NCBI RefSeq assembly: GCF_012489685.1
Contig: NC_080041.1
Location: 29,377,780 to 29,441,779 of the forward strand
From: Lotus japonicus
Lineage: Eukaryota; Streptophyta; Magnoliopsida; Fabales; Fabaceae
Direction: 5' to 3'
DNA: 64,000 nt
The position numbers were made by a program, and so were the translations under genes. This document shows positions 24,745 to 37,422 of the stretch, in pieces. The number at the start of each line of letters is the position of its first letter. Position 1 is the stretch's first letter. The notes beneath the pieces were generated by a model that saw only the letters and a list, made by a program, of their open reading frames with translations, was not told the DNA's origin and did not search any database.

Positions 24745-24953
24745 ACATTGCACTCTTATCATGCCTTATCTATCATCTATAGGGTGGATTAAATAATACA
24801 TCATTTTGATGTGTAAGAGTAGATTGATGTATAAGCTTATACAATACAATGTGAACACCAAACAATGGATAAGTCCATAATGTATTGTATAAGCTTATAT
24901 TATCATGCCTAATACAACGTACCAAACAAGCCCATAGTTTTTTTTAAAGAGCA

Positions 24954-25036
24954 GTTATATATAGGTTACCGACACTTTAAATCGTCATCATATTAACGAT
25001 GACCAAAGATTGTTTTGTCGGTAACCTATATATAAC
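24954..25036. repeat. 20-bp perfect inverted repeat (hairpin), possible CACTA subterminal remnant
   Basis: GTTATATATAGGTTACCGAC at 24954-24973 is repeated as its exact reverse complement at 25017-25036. TACCGAC/GTCGGTAA-like motifs continue to about 25390. Such facing motifs are common near the ends of plant CACTA elements, but no CACTA terminus was found here. Confidence 0.55.
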
Positions 25037-25274
25037 CTTATCCGCATTTCACTTTGCCGATGACTAACATAGTCAGTTGTTTTTCTGGATGCTTATAGGG
25101 GTGATGTATATATGCCCATGGTTTAAGCTGTTGGTGAAATGTACTTCGGCCAAACCTACCGTTTACCCCAAGTTACATAAGATAATTTACATAAGTAAGA
25201 TTGCAGAATTTCAACATGTGAAAATGAACGATTTACTGACGGTCAACACCATCAATAACACCAAAAACTGTTAA

Positions 25275-26536
25275 TTACCAATGACTTTGGTCGTTGGAAA
25301 TTGTTTATCTTTTATTCATCGAGCCCTAAGTTGTTGGTAATTCATTTCATTACCGTCTATTTTGGAATTGTTGGTAAAATCTTTCGTTAACAAAGTTTAT
25401 TTTTATTGTGACTCCCCAAATTAAAATTGTTTCTATACTAATATATTTTTATATAGTGTACAGTATATTAATTTATAAATGTAAAAATATTAATTTAAAT
25501 GATATATAAAATTTATTATTTATTGCTACTATTAAGTTAAAATAACTAGCCCGTCAAAAAAAGTTAAAATAACTAACTTACTCCTAAAAATCAAATTTAA
25601 ATGTTGAAAATATGGGTTTTGCTCATAAAAATATGGGTTATCCTCTGTCCCTATTTATAAGTCATTTTTACCTAATTTTCTAGAATTATGAAATGTAGTT
25701 AGTTACAATATATTTTTAAAAGTTTTATTAGCTTTCTTGATTACCCATGATTTTCTCTCTCTAAGTTATTTTTATTTCAAAAATCCACTATCTCTTTCAT
25801 AATATGAGAGGGTAGTTTTGAAAAAACTCATTAAATGCTTCATTGATATTATTTTTTTGTACATCGAAAAGATAAATTGCACTTGCCAAAAATTGATGAA
25901 CCTCCCCCTACCCAATTCATATGTCCTAACTCCCACCACTTGAGCTATCCTACGGAGAAAAAAATAAATGACTTATATTTAGGGAACAAATTTCTTAAGA
26001 AATGACTTATATATGGGACCAAGGGCGTATTAAATATAAACTGATTTTCCATTATTGTATTACTTGCTTAAAAGTATTTCGTTTTTTTTTGCTTAAAAGT
26101 ATTTCGTAACTTATTTATGAATAATGTTTAGTTCCCCATCCATTTTCACTTCCACCTCTTTAAAATGTGAAGATAAGTGAGAGAAATAAGTGATATGATA
26201 TGCGATGTGACAAAAAATGCAGAGAGAGATAGAAGAGAAATGAGTGAAAAAAATATGGAAGAGAAAGTGAGTTGTAAATATATCATTCCTCTAAGTTAGT
26301 TAAAAAAAAAAAAAAAAGATGAATCGAACATAGAGCTAAGTTCAATAAAAAAAGAACATAGAGCTAAGGAGGAATGAAATGGTAAATTGGTAATAGTGTA
26401 ATACTATATTCTACGACTAACAAAGTGACGGTGCCCATCAAAGTCATCACAAACTTTACTTTAGTCCAACCGAAGACACTATTACACAGAGTCCACTCTC
26501 GGTAGTTCACACTTCCCACTCACTCTACAACCATCC
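25275..26536. other. AT-rich intergenic sequence upstream of the BTB gene
   Basis: No gene seen apart from the SINE-like unit near 25852. The BTB gene promoter should lie in the last few hundred bases. Confidence 0.45.
25852..25955 (-). mobile_element. SINE-like element (minus)
   Basis: On the minus strand an A-box-like TAGCTCAAGTGG sits near 25945, followed by a body and a 3' end CGATGTACAAAAAAA. It shares these blocks with the unit at 30000-30127. The B-box is degenerate and no clear target duplication was seen. Confidence 0.5.
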
Positions 26537-29441
26537 ATGGCGGATTCCAAGGTCGAAACCATTTCCCGTTTAGCTCAATGGAGAATCGAGAATTTCGGAC
26601 CCTGTTCCTACAAGAAATCCGAACCTTTCAAGCTCGGAATTTGGAACTGGTACATACTTCTTCTATCATCCATCTCATGATGATGTTGTTCCTGCGTTGA
26701 AATTCAGCTTGATTAATATTGAATTGGTTCCATTTTTCAGGTACATGTCCATAGAGAGAAACAGGTACCTGTATATCCATATTTTCCCAGAGCCTTCAAA
26801 GCTTTCTAAGGAGCAACCACCTGTGGCTCGTTTCATTCTTCGTGTCTCCAGCACTGGCTCCACCCGTAGATTTTATATTTCTCCTGGTTTGTTTTCTTCT
26901 TCCTCTTGTTTCTGGTGTGTTTTGCCTTGATGGGTGTTTGTCAAAATTTGATCTTGCTGCTGATATTGGAAGAAATGAATGAGCTTTTAGAAATAACTCA
27001 GGGTTTTATTTTGTTTATAGTTTGAGATTTTGGGAGTTTAATTATTAGTGGGAAATTATGTGAGCACAATTCCTCTGGGTGTTGATCTGTGTGTGAGCTG
27101 TGATTGAAAGGGACAGGGGTTGAGGGTATTAATTTCATCAAGATAGGATTGAATATATTGATTGAGACTTTGATTTTTGGGTAAGATTATTTTTTTTCTT
27201 TCCTTTAGTCATTGCTATGTGGCTACTGTTACTAAGGGATTCATCACAAAGGGTCTCCACTAGAGACTGATTAGGGAATAGGATAGTTTGAAGAAAGGAG
27301 GCTTTTATTCTTTATTTTTTTTGAGGTTTTGATGTTTTGATGTTTTATGGTGAGTAAATCCTTCTACCATTGATTGTAAAGTCAAAATCAATTTTGAGGA
27401 GAAGCGGAGAAGGTCAGAAGCTTCTGTGAGTAGCTTTTGAGTTTCATAATTGATTATGAGGAAAAACAATTTGATCCAAACATGCTAGAAATTGGATAAG
27501 ATGGAGTGCTGTAAAGTTACTATTCTATTGTTTGGATGTTTGATGGAACATAAATAAAGAATATTCTGTGAGAAGTTTTGGAGTTTCATAATTGATTATG
27601 AGGAAAAAAGAAGTTGATCTAAACATGCTAGAAATTGGATAAGATGGAGTGCAATGAAGTTACAATTTTATTGTTTTTGTGATGGAACAGAAATAAAGAC
27701 TGGTTTCATCCTGGTTTTTATGTTGTATTGCATTCATATCGTTAGTAGCTACCAAGGTTTCATGTTGGTGGCCGTAACATCTCGGTTGTGGCCACCACAA
27801 TCACATCCGGCTGTGATTGGGAATAGCATCAGGATTGTATCAGCCTGTAATGTGACCACGGCCACAATTCAGAACCATGGTTGCTATTAAGTAGGGACTT
27901 TTTTGATGGGCTTACACAAGCAGAACTGCAGCCAATAATTATGATGAAAATCTTTTAGCAAAGAATTGATTTGGGTGGTGATTACCTTCTAATTTCTCAC
28001 CCCTTCTTGTTACTTCTCTTCACTAAGTTAGCCTTTTGGTTTTTCTGGAAATGATAAGTTTAGTTATGAAAGCTTTGGAAACAATAGGAACTTATGAAGC
28101 ATGGGGAACATTAGTATCTTAGAAAATATTCCAATTCTTTATTATTCTTGTAAATAAAAGGTCGATTCTAGATTTCCAAGTTAGTAACGCAAGCTTCAAG
28201 TTTCCTTTTCAATTTCACTAATTTGAGACATCAGGCTTTTCCTTTATACCTTGAGTTTTGGCCCTATGACATCGATTTCGTATATCTGCTGTTGCACACA
28301 CACTCTTCACTTCTATTTACCAACAAGAAATATAGGCATAGTATTGATCGTGCATACCCCCATTGCCAACCAAGAAGTATGAAATTGCATTTACCTCTAG
28401 CGAGTAACTAGTTCAACATTGTATGATGAAATGCTGACTCAGGTTGGGTCTTCACTTATATGTGCTTGTAATGCCGCAGTTCATGAAAGGGTGCTTAGAA
28501 CAAGTGAGGACTTTGTCTGGCCTGTGGATACAACATTCCTTGGTCGCTTCATCATTGATGTTGAATTTCTTGACCTGAAAATCTACCCTACGAGTGTGAG
28601 TCCGTAACTTTTATTGTCATTACTATGTTAATCTGATATTATGCAAACAGATAATAATAAAAATTTATGCACAAATATAATGATGTTTTTTTTTTCTCTT
28701 CTATCTGTTCATAAAGTATTGGTACACGTTACTTTCTTAGCAACTTATCGTGTTTGGTGACGCGCATTATCCCCAGGAAACCTCTGAGCTAGTATTAGAT
28801 TGTTGCTTCTTAACAACCTTTGTTGATTTCAGGGTGGAGTAGCCGGTTCCATATGGCCATCTGACGGAAAACTGCAATCTGTTGCATCTCAAAGCGCTCT
28901 CCGATGCCTCTCCCGCATGCTTGACGAGGAAATACACGCTGACCTCACCATTGTCACCGCAGATGGTACACTGAGAGCCCATAAGGCAGTTTTGTCTGCA
29001 AGCTCCCCTGTGTTTGAGGGCTTGTATCATCATCAAGACGTCGTTGATGATGAAAAAGAGACCTCTACAATCCACATGGAAGACATGTCACAACAATCCT
29101 GCAAGGCCCTTCTGAGCTACTTGTACGGCACAATAAAACATGAAGATTTCTGGAAGCACAGGCTTGCGTTGCTCGGAGCAGCCAATAAATTCGAAATTGG
29201 TGATCTCAAAGATGCTTGTGAGGAAAGCCTGCTGGATGATCTTACCTCAGGAAATGTTCTCAGCAGGCTAAATGAGGCTTGGCTGTACCAGTTGCCCAAG
29301 TTAAAGAAAGGATGTTTCACATTCTTATTTGACTTTGGCAAGATATATGATGTTAGAGAGGAAATAAACAACTTTTTTCTCCTTGCGGAGAGGGAGCTGA
29401 TGATGGAGATGTTTCAGGAAGTGCTTACTGTTTGGAAATAG
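26537..29441 (+). CDS. BTB/POZ-domain protein with N-terminal MATH-like region (327 aa)
   Basis: Exons: 26537-26649, 26741-26886, 28480-28595, 28833-29441; the 984 bases sum exactly to 327 codons plus stop. The N-terminal third (RLAQWRIENFGPCSYKKSEP) resembles a TRAF/MATH-type beta fold. The C-terminal part holds a BTB/POZ domain (ADLTIVTADGTLRAHKAVLSA) followed by a BACK-like helical tail (LALLGAANKFEIGDLKDACEE). Similar plant proteins, such as the Arabidopsis At1g21780 type, act as substrate adaptors of CUL3 ubiquitin ligases; that role is inferred from family. Intron 2 is 1.6 kb and contains a tandem duplication. All splice phases agree and the gene looks intact. Confidence 0.93.
27424..27699. 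repeat. Tandem duplication (period about 142 bp) in BTB intron 2
   Basis: Two diverged copies run 27424-27565 and 27566-27699. Both contain GAGTTTCATAATTGATTATG and AAACATGCTAGAAATTGGAT. A few small differences indicate an older duplication. Confidence 0.8.
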
Positions 29442-30625
29442 TTTACCATAGAACTCTTGGCTCCCCTGTATCTTGCAAATGATGGATCTGTTTGTATAAA
29501 TCATGTTTTTAATTTGTAGTACAATATAAAATGTATAATATATATACTGTAATGTAGATAATGCTACCATATTTAACAATCTAGCGGTTAAAGTGTCAAA
29601 TGAAGGAGAGTGCATTGTTCTATATATAATGGCAAGTTGATTTTGATTGGTTATTCTACTTCAGGTTTCTTCTTAGACGATATTCCTTCTTAAATTTAGT
29701 TGGTCAGCCAAAAACCTATCTTATTTCCTTTGTACAACTCCAGCAATAAAATATATAAATACCAAGGTTGTTACAAATATAAATACCAATCACCATGAAC
29801 AAAAAAGAAAATCTGAGTGAAAAACAATTACACGGTAATTAAAATATGAAAATATTGATATCTAACTTTTTTAGTTTACAAAAATTCTAAATATAATTTA
29901 GTTGGTGAAAATTCATGGATGAAGAGGTTTCACGTTAAATTCCTTTTACACATGTAATTAATTAATTTTTGTGATATTAGAGATTTATTTAATTTTTGTC
30001 ATCGTATGATAGCTCAAGTGGTAAAAGTTGATAGACATATGAGTTAGTGGGACGGGAAGGTCCATGGATCAATCTCTGATGCATATAATTTATTTTACCG
30101 ATGTACCAAAAAATTATAAAAAAAAAATTACCGATGGATTATACGTGTTATAATGTGATTCAGGGATTGGATGCTACACTGATAATGTAATCCATTGCTA
30201 AAAGAATTGTGAGAGAAGAAAACTTTATACAACAGATTTACATCCATATTTAGGTTTACATTAATTTTTTTATAATTGTAAGAAAATATCAAATACTATT
30301 AAACATACCCTCATTGTCTTGCGGATTTAGGCGCCAGATTACAGTGTATTATAACTGTTTGGAGTCCCCTCTTCCAGCGATCATGCCTCTTCTTTTGACG
30401 GACCGGGTTTCAGTGTAGTTTTGTCATTTAATTTTCCTACTTACTAAAAAACATATTCTCATTGGTGCTATATTAGACATGACTAGGATAATGCACGACA
30501 AACAAACTACATAGATGTGATAGGTTTTAAAATTTTAAATGAAATTGAAATGAAGAGAAAAAATATTAAAATCATCATCTTACTTTGTTATTGTGTTGTT
30601 ATTGATTTCACCTAAGAGCAACGTT
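29442..30625. other. AT-rich intergenic sequence
   Basis: Includes the BTB gene 3' UTR at its start and the SINE-like unit near 30000. Otherwise nothing recognisable. Confidence 0.45.
30000..30127 (+). mobile_element. SINE-like element (plus)
   Basis: A-box-like TAGCTCAAGTGG near 30010, a degenerate B-box region (GGTCCATGGATCAATC), and the 3' end CGATGTACCAAAAAATTATAA with an A-rich tail. It shares its start and end blocks with the unit at 25852-25955, so both are probably copies of one family. Confidence 0.55.
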
Positions 30626-30888
30626 AACAGGCGCTGACGTCCGATAATACAACAAATTGCGGCGAAGTAATTTTGGATGAAAATGGTTTTTGGATTATGA
30701 GTGTTTGTAAAATTTTTGGTACCTCTGACCCTCTTCTTGCCGAGTTGTGTGGGATTGAGTCAGTAGTGAATCTCATTCCGAGTCATCACTTCCCGCAAGT
30801 TATCATCAAAAGTGACTCTAAGGAAGCCATTCAATTTTGTTATCTATATAGCTTGCGGGCAAGACCACTCCTATGGAGAGACCGCTAA
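30626..30888 (+). pseudogene. RNase H-like (LINE-type) fragment
   Basis: Residues such as NCGEVILDENGFWIMSV, LAELCGIESVVNLI and VIIKSDSKEAIQF match the first half of the RNase H fold found at the end of plant LINE ORF2, including the Glu and Asp of the active site. The frame stops afterwards and no flanking poly(A) or duplication was found. It is a relic. Confidence 0.6.
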
Positions 30889-30919
30889 CTGTATTCGACG
30901 AGGTCTTGCTATTCTTATA

Positions 30920-32230
30920 AGTGCCAATTTTACCTAGTTTTGATGAGCAATATAAGCACTTATCTTAAGTAATTCATGAGAAATCCTTATTAGTTCCCCT
31001 CATCTTGATTGGAATTTTTTAATTGATTCAGAATTAAGCTCAAATGTGTTTTATGATTGATTATATTCTCAAATTATGATGCAGGGTTTAAGTTCTCAAG
31101 GAAAAATGGCATATTATTATGAGACTTAGAGAATGTTTGGATCATCAGGGTGCCCAACGCTTGTCAGTGGCCGCCCACTGCCTATAACGGTTCCAGAAAC
31201 CCAACCTTGAAGTAACTGGGCGCCCATCACCTATAAAGGGTCGTCCAGCACTCTGCACAGATGCAAAATCATTATAAAAGGATTTTCTTCATCTTCAAAC
31301 GGTAGAAATCGAAACCATAGAGAGAAAAACATAACCAGAACTTGAGAGAAAGGAAATCCATGAAGAAATGAGGAGTTATTGCACCCTCCGTCGAGCTGGG
31401 AACACACCGACGACGACACAGATCATCTTCTTCTTCTCCGTTTCTTTTTGTAAGCTTCAAAGCATCCATGGAAATGGATAGCTAACTTTCTTTGTGTTGG
31501 GATTGGATGTAGTCTTTTATCTTAGATGTATCCATCTTGATTCTCATGTATAAATTCATGTTTCTATGCGTTGATTTCAATGATCTATCTTGCTCTTAAT
31601 GCTTGTTTTAGAATAATCAACTAAAACTTGTTTTTGGGTTTGATTAAGTAGTGGAAACTAGTTACTTGAATCTGAAATAGATAGGATTATCTAGTGATTT
31701 TAAGTTCTAGGAATGGAATTAATTTCATTAGTCAAGTAACATCTAAGCTTAACACAACTTGTTTTCTTAATTATTCAAGGGATTGATGGTTAGAAAGTGA
31801 GTTGAATGATCATTTTTATGAGGGAACTATGAAAATGATAAGAAATGATGTGATGAAATTCAACATAGGAAGTAATTTATATGCGAAATCATAAAGATAC
31901 TGAAGAGTTAATCGGCGAAATCCAATTCCAACTATTTTCTCAACTTGTTCACAACCTGTTTTATTACTGTTTTTCTTTTGTGTCACAACATATCTCAAAA
32001 CAATCAACCAAACGTTTCTTGAACTCTTTGCTTAAGTAATTTAGCTAAAGAACGAAATTGTATATCCAATTTCCTGATGACGATAAAAACCCTTTACTGT
32101 ACTACAATTGAATCTTGAAAAGGATTTGAAAGTAGTTGTGGTAAAAACCTTTCAACATATTCATGGAGGAATTGTGTTTGAGCACGTTTGTTAGAAGTTT
32201 CACATTAGTTAGAGATATTACACATATAAT
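30920..32230 (+). repeat. LTR-like non-coding sequence
   Basis: Contains a TATA-like ATTATAAAAGG (about 31272) followed by a leader with GA-rich sequence and long T-rich stretches, as in LTRs of plant Ty3/gypsy elements. Neither end could be fixed and no partner copy lies in the window, so this is a suggestion only. Confidence 0.3.
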
Positions 32231-32569
32231 TTTTATAAAGGGCAAAGCAACCCTCAACTCTTGAGCTAGCTTTAAGGTTGTGTTAATTAGACCTCTAAAA
32301 TTCTGATAACGTCTCAAAGAATTTCAATTTAGTCGCAAATTGGCTCGCAAGCGCAGGTTTCACTTTCTATTTGGGGTTTATGTGTTCCTTTCTCCCTTGT
32401 GATTGTCATCATTTGATTAGGATGATAAAAGAGGGAATGGTCCCTCTCGAGTCTCGACCTCTTGAGCCGGGTGCTTAGTGTTTTTCTCGGGCTTAGCCCC
32501 ATCATGTAAAAAAAAGTTAGGTGAAAAATCAAATTATTTTTATTATTATTACTTAAAAATTTAACTAAA

Positions 32570-32570
<1 letters not shown>

Positions 32571-32626
<56 letters not shown>
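32571..32626 (+). repeat. CAA microsatellite
   Basis: An uninterrupted run of about 18 CAA triplets. It produces an artefactual poly-Cys frame on the other strand. Confidence 0.95.
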
Positions 32627-33384
32627 GAAAAAGGATTGGTCTTGTTGGCCCAAAAACAAAAAATGGCAGCAAAAAGGGCACCACAACCCAAAGGAAGCAA
32701 CAGGAAACACTCTAGACCAGGTTCTCTCGCCCCGCCGTCAAGCTCGCAGGAGGGTCTTCCACCGCGTCATCTCCGCACCGATTCCGTCAAGCACCGAGTG
32801 GCCGTGAAAATGACTAAATTCAGTAAGCTAGGTCGACCCACTGGTTACTGAATCCTCATGTGTAGGTTAATCTACTTTTAATTCATATCTCAAATTCCCC
32901 TTCTTCTTCTTTATCTTCAAAGTAGCTAAAATTCGGTTGAATATGTTTTTTTTTGTATTTTTTTAGTTTTAAAAAATATTTTTAATCATTTATTTATTTA
33001 TTTTTATTATATAAATTATATTAGACGAACAGTAATTTAGAATTTAATTAGTCTAAATTTCCCAATATCTTGTGCGAAATGTCATAAATATTATAGTAAA
33101 TAAATTTAAAATATTATTTTACAACTATCAATTCAATCATAGTTTTACCACACTTGAACCATTGAACCTTTAAATAGTGTATCAATCAGTTCAGTTTTTA
33201 AAACGTTGATATTTTTTTTATTCCCTCTTTTAAATTCCGTATGAACACGAGACTCTCATTATCTAATGACTCATGAGGGAGTTGAGAGTTGACCATCCAC
33301 ATTGATATAAGAGCATAAGTGGTTTGGACATTATCCACACACACATTCACCACAAAACCTCAAGGCACTAGATGTGCCCACAAC
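32627..33384. other. Intergenic sequence
   Basis: A short GC-rich plus-strand frame (32636-32851) has no recognisable domain and directly follows the microsatellite. I do not call it a gene. The rest is AT-rich. Confidence 0.4.
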
Positions 33385-36373
33385 TGTAAGACCCTGAAAC
33401 AAATAACTAGATTATTTATTTATTTGTGTTGTATTAAATAATTGAATATTTATTCTATTATTTTTTTAGGTGATTTTATGACTCGAACCCTGTCGCGAGT
33501 CATGAAAACTATTTATTTGATAATTAAGTTCTGATTACGTCTAAGGATGACACTATTGTCGGTTTGAGTGATAGCACGAGCCATATTCGCACCCGGCTAA
33601 GGTCGTGAGTGTCCGAAAAATGCTATATCCGCTCCTAGAGCGCTGTTTAAGATAAATTTAGAGTTGAAGGAAGAATAAGAACCTCTTAGTATTTTTCCTA
33701 TGACCAGTGTTTCATTACGGAACTCTGGACTGTACGCACGATAGGGTTTGCTTCCCGTAAGTCGTCGAAACTAGGTTTTTCCTCCTCGGGGACTTTAATT
33801 AAGACCCTGAATGAAATGTTTTTCTATTCGTAGCTTCTAACGAAGTTTCCATCTGCGTTGTCTCATTTGTTTCGACGTTTATGATAATTCTTCAGAAGGA
33901 AGTTTCTTCATGCGACGTCAACTGCCAAAAGTAGTTTTTCGGCATAAATCGACTCATACTGTGTTAGATACGTTTTCTTCAATTAAAAGAACGTCGATTT
34001 GAGTTTCGACATTCTGTCGCCGAATACTCAATTTTTATCACCAGATGAAAGTACCAAAACGACCGGAACCGTGAAATCTCGATTTTTTGGATTTTCGCCT
34101 CAACTATAAAAAAGAAAAAAAATGAGAATCTCATTTTTCCTTCCCTTGGCCGTGGAGCATCTAGAGAGAGAGAGAGTGTGTATGAGATTTTCTTCAATTC
34201 TTGTCCGATCGTCCTGATTTCAGAAGCTACGCGTATGTGCAGAGGTAAGGATGCTTAATCTTACTTCTGTTTCTTCTTTATGTTGGGTTTTTCTATGTCT
34301 TTCTGTGCTCAAAGTTTTGAGCTTTATGCAAAATTGTCCTTTTAATTCGATTTTTCTTTCCAACTATCTTCTACTACAACCCAGCATGCTATAATCACTG
34401 TCGGATCGTTCGGATTTTCACCGAGTCGTCTTAGATCTGAAAAACGATCAAAAAACCCATTTTCTTCACATGTGCTTACTTTCAAAATTTCAACTTTGAG
34501 TTTTTGAGCTTAAAACTTGGACCAAATTACCCATATTTCGTTTTTCGACCCGATAATTTTTCTGAGAGTTTCCCTGGCCTAGATACCGCCTAAGAATACC
34601 TAGGAATTAAATTAGATCGAAGAAAAGTTCGGAAAACCTTATTTTTTGCTATGGCCGAAACTTGTTGTTGTGGCACTGTGTCCAAAAATAATGTTTAGGT
34701 CTGTATGGCCTGAGCTATAGCGTAGCTCTCCCTGTTGTCGAAATTTCGGCTTTGGTTTCGTGTCATTCCGAGTTATGTAGCTCGAGTTGTGCGCGTTTTA
34801 GCGAACGAAGGTCTTGTTGTCCATTCGTGCTTAGATGTTGAACTCTGAAGTTTCGAAAGCTTCTTTCGGTTTTTGTTTAGCGTTATTGGATTGTATTGTT
34901 TCTTGGTGGCTAAGAAATGATATTTTGCTTAAGGGTTGAAGCGAGTTGAGCTGAGGAAAGAGGTTTGGAACAAGCTGTGAGGTTTCACGACGGAGGAGGA
35001 CGCTTCAGGGAACTTGCTGAGTTCAGGAGCTTGATTTTGGATCGGTTTGTGATATCAAGCTTGGAAGGAGAATAAGAGGTTAGGGTAGCTCATTTTTAGC
35101 GCGTCTTTGAGTCTTGCATGCTTTTATCGCACTGCATGCGTTTGAGATGAATGTGTTTAAATTGATTGACATTTGATTATGACTATTGTGCTGAACTGGG
35201 AAAATGTTTTCTGGAGGCTTCGGCCGAGTGAACTTATTGAGACGTGTATCTCCGTTTTCTGAGAGGCTTCGGCCGTTTACTGGTTTCTGTCATTACTGCT
35301 TTCTTGTGGATGTTTTGATTGTTGTCGTGGTTGATGTTGGGCTGGATCACATACTAAGTATGTGTTAAGTAGCTATATGTTGTGTTGATATTTGCGCATA
35401 TGCGTTGTTGGGTTGTACTGTGTGGCCTTCGTGGCGTATTGAGTGGCCTTCGTGGCATATTAAGTGACAGATCAATGGTTTTCGTACCATGTGACTGTCC
35501 CGTCTTGCGAGACGCTTTTGATTTGACATGTCTTGGTAGTAACGCCTAGTTGTACTACATGGAACTTATATTGTTTTGGCTGATATCTGGTTCGATGTTA
35601 TATTGTTGAGGTTGTTGATATCTGATTCGATGCTATATTGTTGAGGTTGTTGATAACTGATTTCAATATGTTATTATGTTGCTGATATCTGATTAAATCT
35701 ATGTTGTTGATATCTGATTTGATTTTATGTTGTTGGATATATGTCGTCATCTACTTGAAATTAAATTTGAATAGCATGTTTTTCTCTTTTATATGTGGTA
35801 GTTGTATGGAGTTAACCCTTTCTGTTTGCTACTTGTTGTTTGGGCGCTTAACGCTATTAGGCGATGGAGAACCCTCGATGAAGCTTGACCTTAGTACGAG
35901 TCGGAGATGAGAACTTGAAGATTTGTGAAAGACTTGAAGAGTAGAGTCGGGTTTAAGGCTAGAGCCTTGGGTTAGAGAGCTTATTGTTATTGGTTTAAGC
36001 TTACCTAATGATTTTTAGGAATTTATGTTTGAGTCTTCGGGTAGGTTCCGATGCTTTGCTTTCCTACGATTCCCCGATGTGGAGATCGTAGGGAGTATGT
36101 CGGATTTATGGTGTCATTGCATAGTAGGTTCTTTGTTGAGTTGTTTCTATTTGTTAGGTTTTGTAGGTTGGGTGCTTTCGGGTTTACCCTCGGGTACTTG
36201 CCTTGTTTAAGGCTTGATGTAAATTTAATTACAGTAGGGTTTAGGCATGTCATGTTTTGAAAATTCTTTGAGAAGAAAAAAAATAATACTCGCTTTTATA
36301 AATCCTTTTGGAAAACATTGCATATTTACTTTATAAGATTGTTACCGTAAACCCTGAAATTCGGGGCGTTACA
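33385..36373 (+). mobile_element. Probable solo LTR of about 2,989 bp
   Basis: Begins TGTAAGACCCTGAAAC and ends AATTCGGGGCGTTACA, so it has TG...CA borders and imperfectly inverted ends. The flanking bases ACAAC and CCAAC agree at four of five positions, as an aged 5-bp duplication would. A TATA-like ACTATAAAAAA lies near 34103, followed by GA-rich leader sequence. Internal short repeats include GGCCTTCGTGGC (about 35420-35460) and GTTGATATCTGATT (about 35580-35720). No gag or pol is present. A long LTR of this kind would fit Tat/Ogre- or Retand-like elements; that assignment is inference. Confidence 0.55.
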
Positions 36374-37015
36374 CCAACCCTGTACAAGAAACATAAAAAC
36401 AGAAAAAGAAAGAAGATGGGCCAAAACAGCCCCAAAAACCGCTAGCAGGGAAAAAGAAAACAACGGAGCAGTGGGAGATAAAAAAAACTTCCATGTTTCT
36501 CCCGTCTGTTAATCTACAGGTATGACTCAAATTGATCCCAGCATGAATGGAGCAAAAAACGCAATTTGAGTTACATGGCCAGGGACTATGGTTGAGTGAG
36601 TCATTTCACTAATAAATTGTTTAACTCTTATTTCTTTATCCAACGTGAGACTGATTTCATTTCATTCACACTTATTACTTCAAGAAAGATTAAGTAAACT
36701 GATTAATCAAATAAATTCGAAATAATGACATTGGTTAATTTAGATCATGAGGTTCATCAGACACCCTTGTGCCGATCATTGTCTTTTCCTCAAAAGTGAG
36801 TAAATGGGATAGTTTTTTTTAATGAAATACTTGAAATCACAACAATCCAAATGGTATATTATCATGGCATATAAATGATAAATTGTGGCAGTTCACCAAT
36901 GTTATCCTACATTTTATCATAAACATTATTCGATTATTATAAAATAACTTATACTAGCTTTGGGTTCGTACATTTATTGATCGAATTTCATATTGCAAAT
37001 CCCCTTTCTTCCATC
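36374..37015. other. Intergenic sequence downstream of CYP88A
   Basis: Holds the 3' UTR of the P450 gene near its right end. The left part (ACCCTGTACAAGAAAC and following) resembles the LINE-like tail near 42470, suggesting the long LTR landed in an older LINE remnant. Confidence 0.35.
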
Positions 37016-37387
37016 TTAGGTTGATGTAGGTGAACATTTCCTGATCCTTGCCAAGAAATTGTCCATGGGCCTTGGATGAGGTAAGTATCTCACTCGACAT
37101 TCCGGATTAACCTGTTCAAGCCTGTGTAATCAATAAATCACATAAAATTGTTAAAGAAATGCTTGTTACAACCAATAATTTTTTTTTAATGAAATAAGAG
37201 GTAGAAAATGGGAGAATAGGTTTATGATGAATTACTCACTGGTAATTCATGATGAAATGATGAAGAAAAACTGCAATTTCCATCTTGGCTAGATCATTGC
37301 CTGGACACAATCTAGTTCCTGCTCCAAAGGGAAGAAATTCCCCGGCCTTGTGTTCCTTCTATAAATGTATAAATCACAAGTATAAGT

Positions 37388-37422
<35 letters not shown>

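Noticed and set aside
32329..32700. Frame with a long poly-Cys tract
   Set aside because: The poly-Cys is the reverse reading of the CAA microsatellite; the rest has no recognisable domain.
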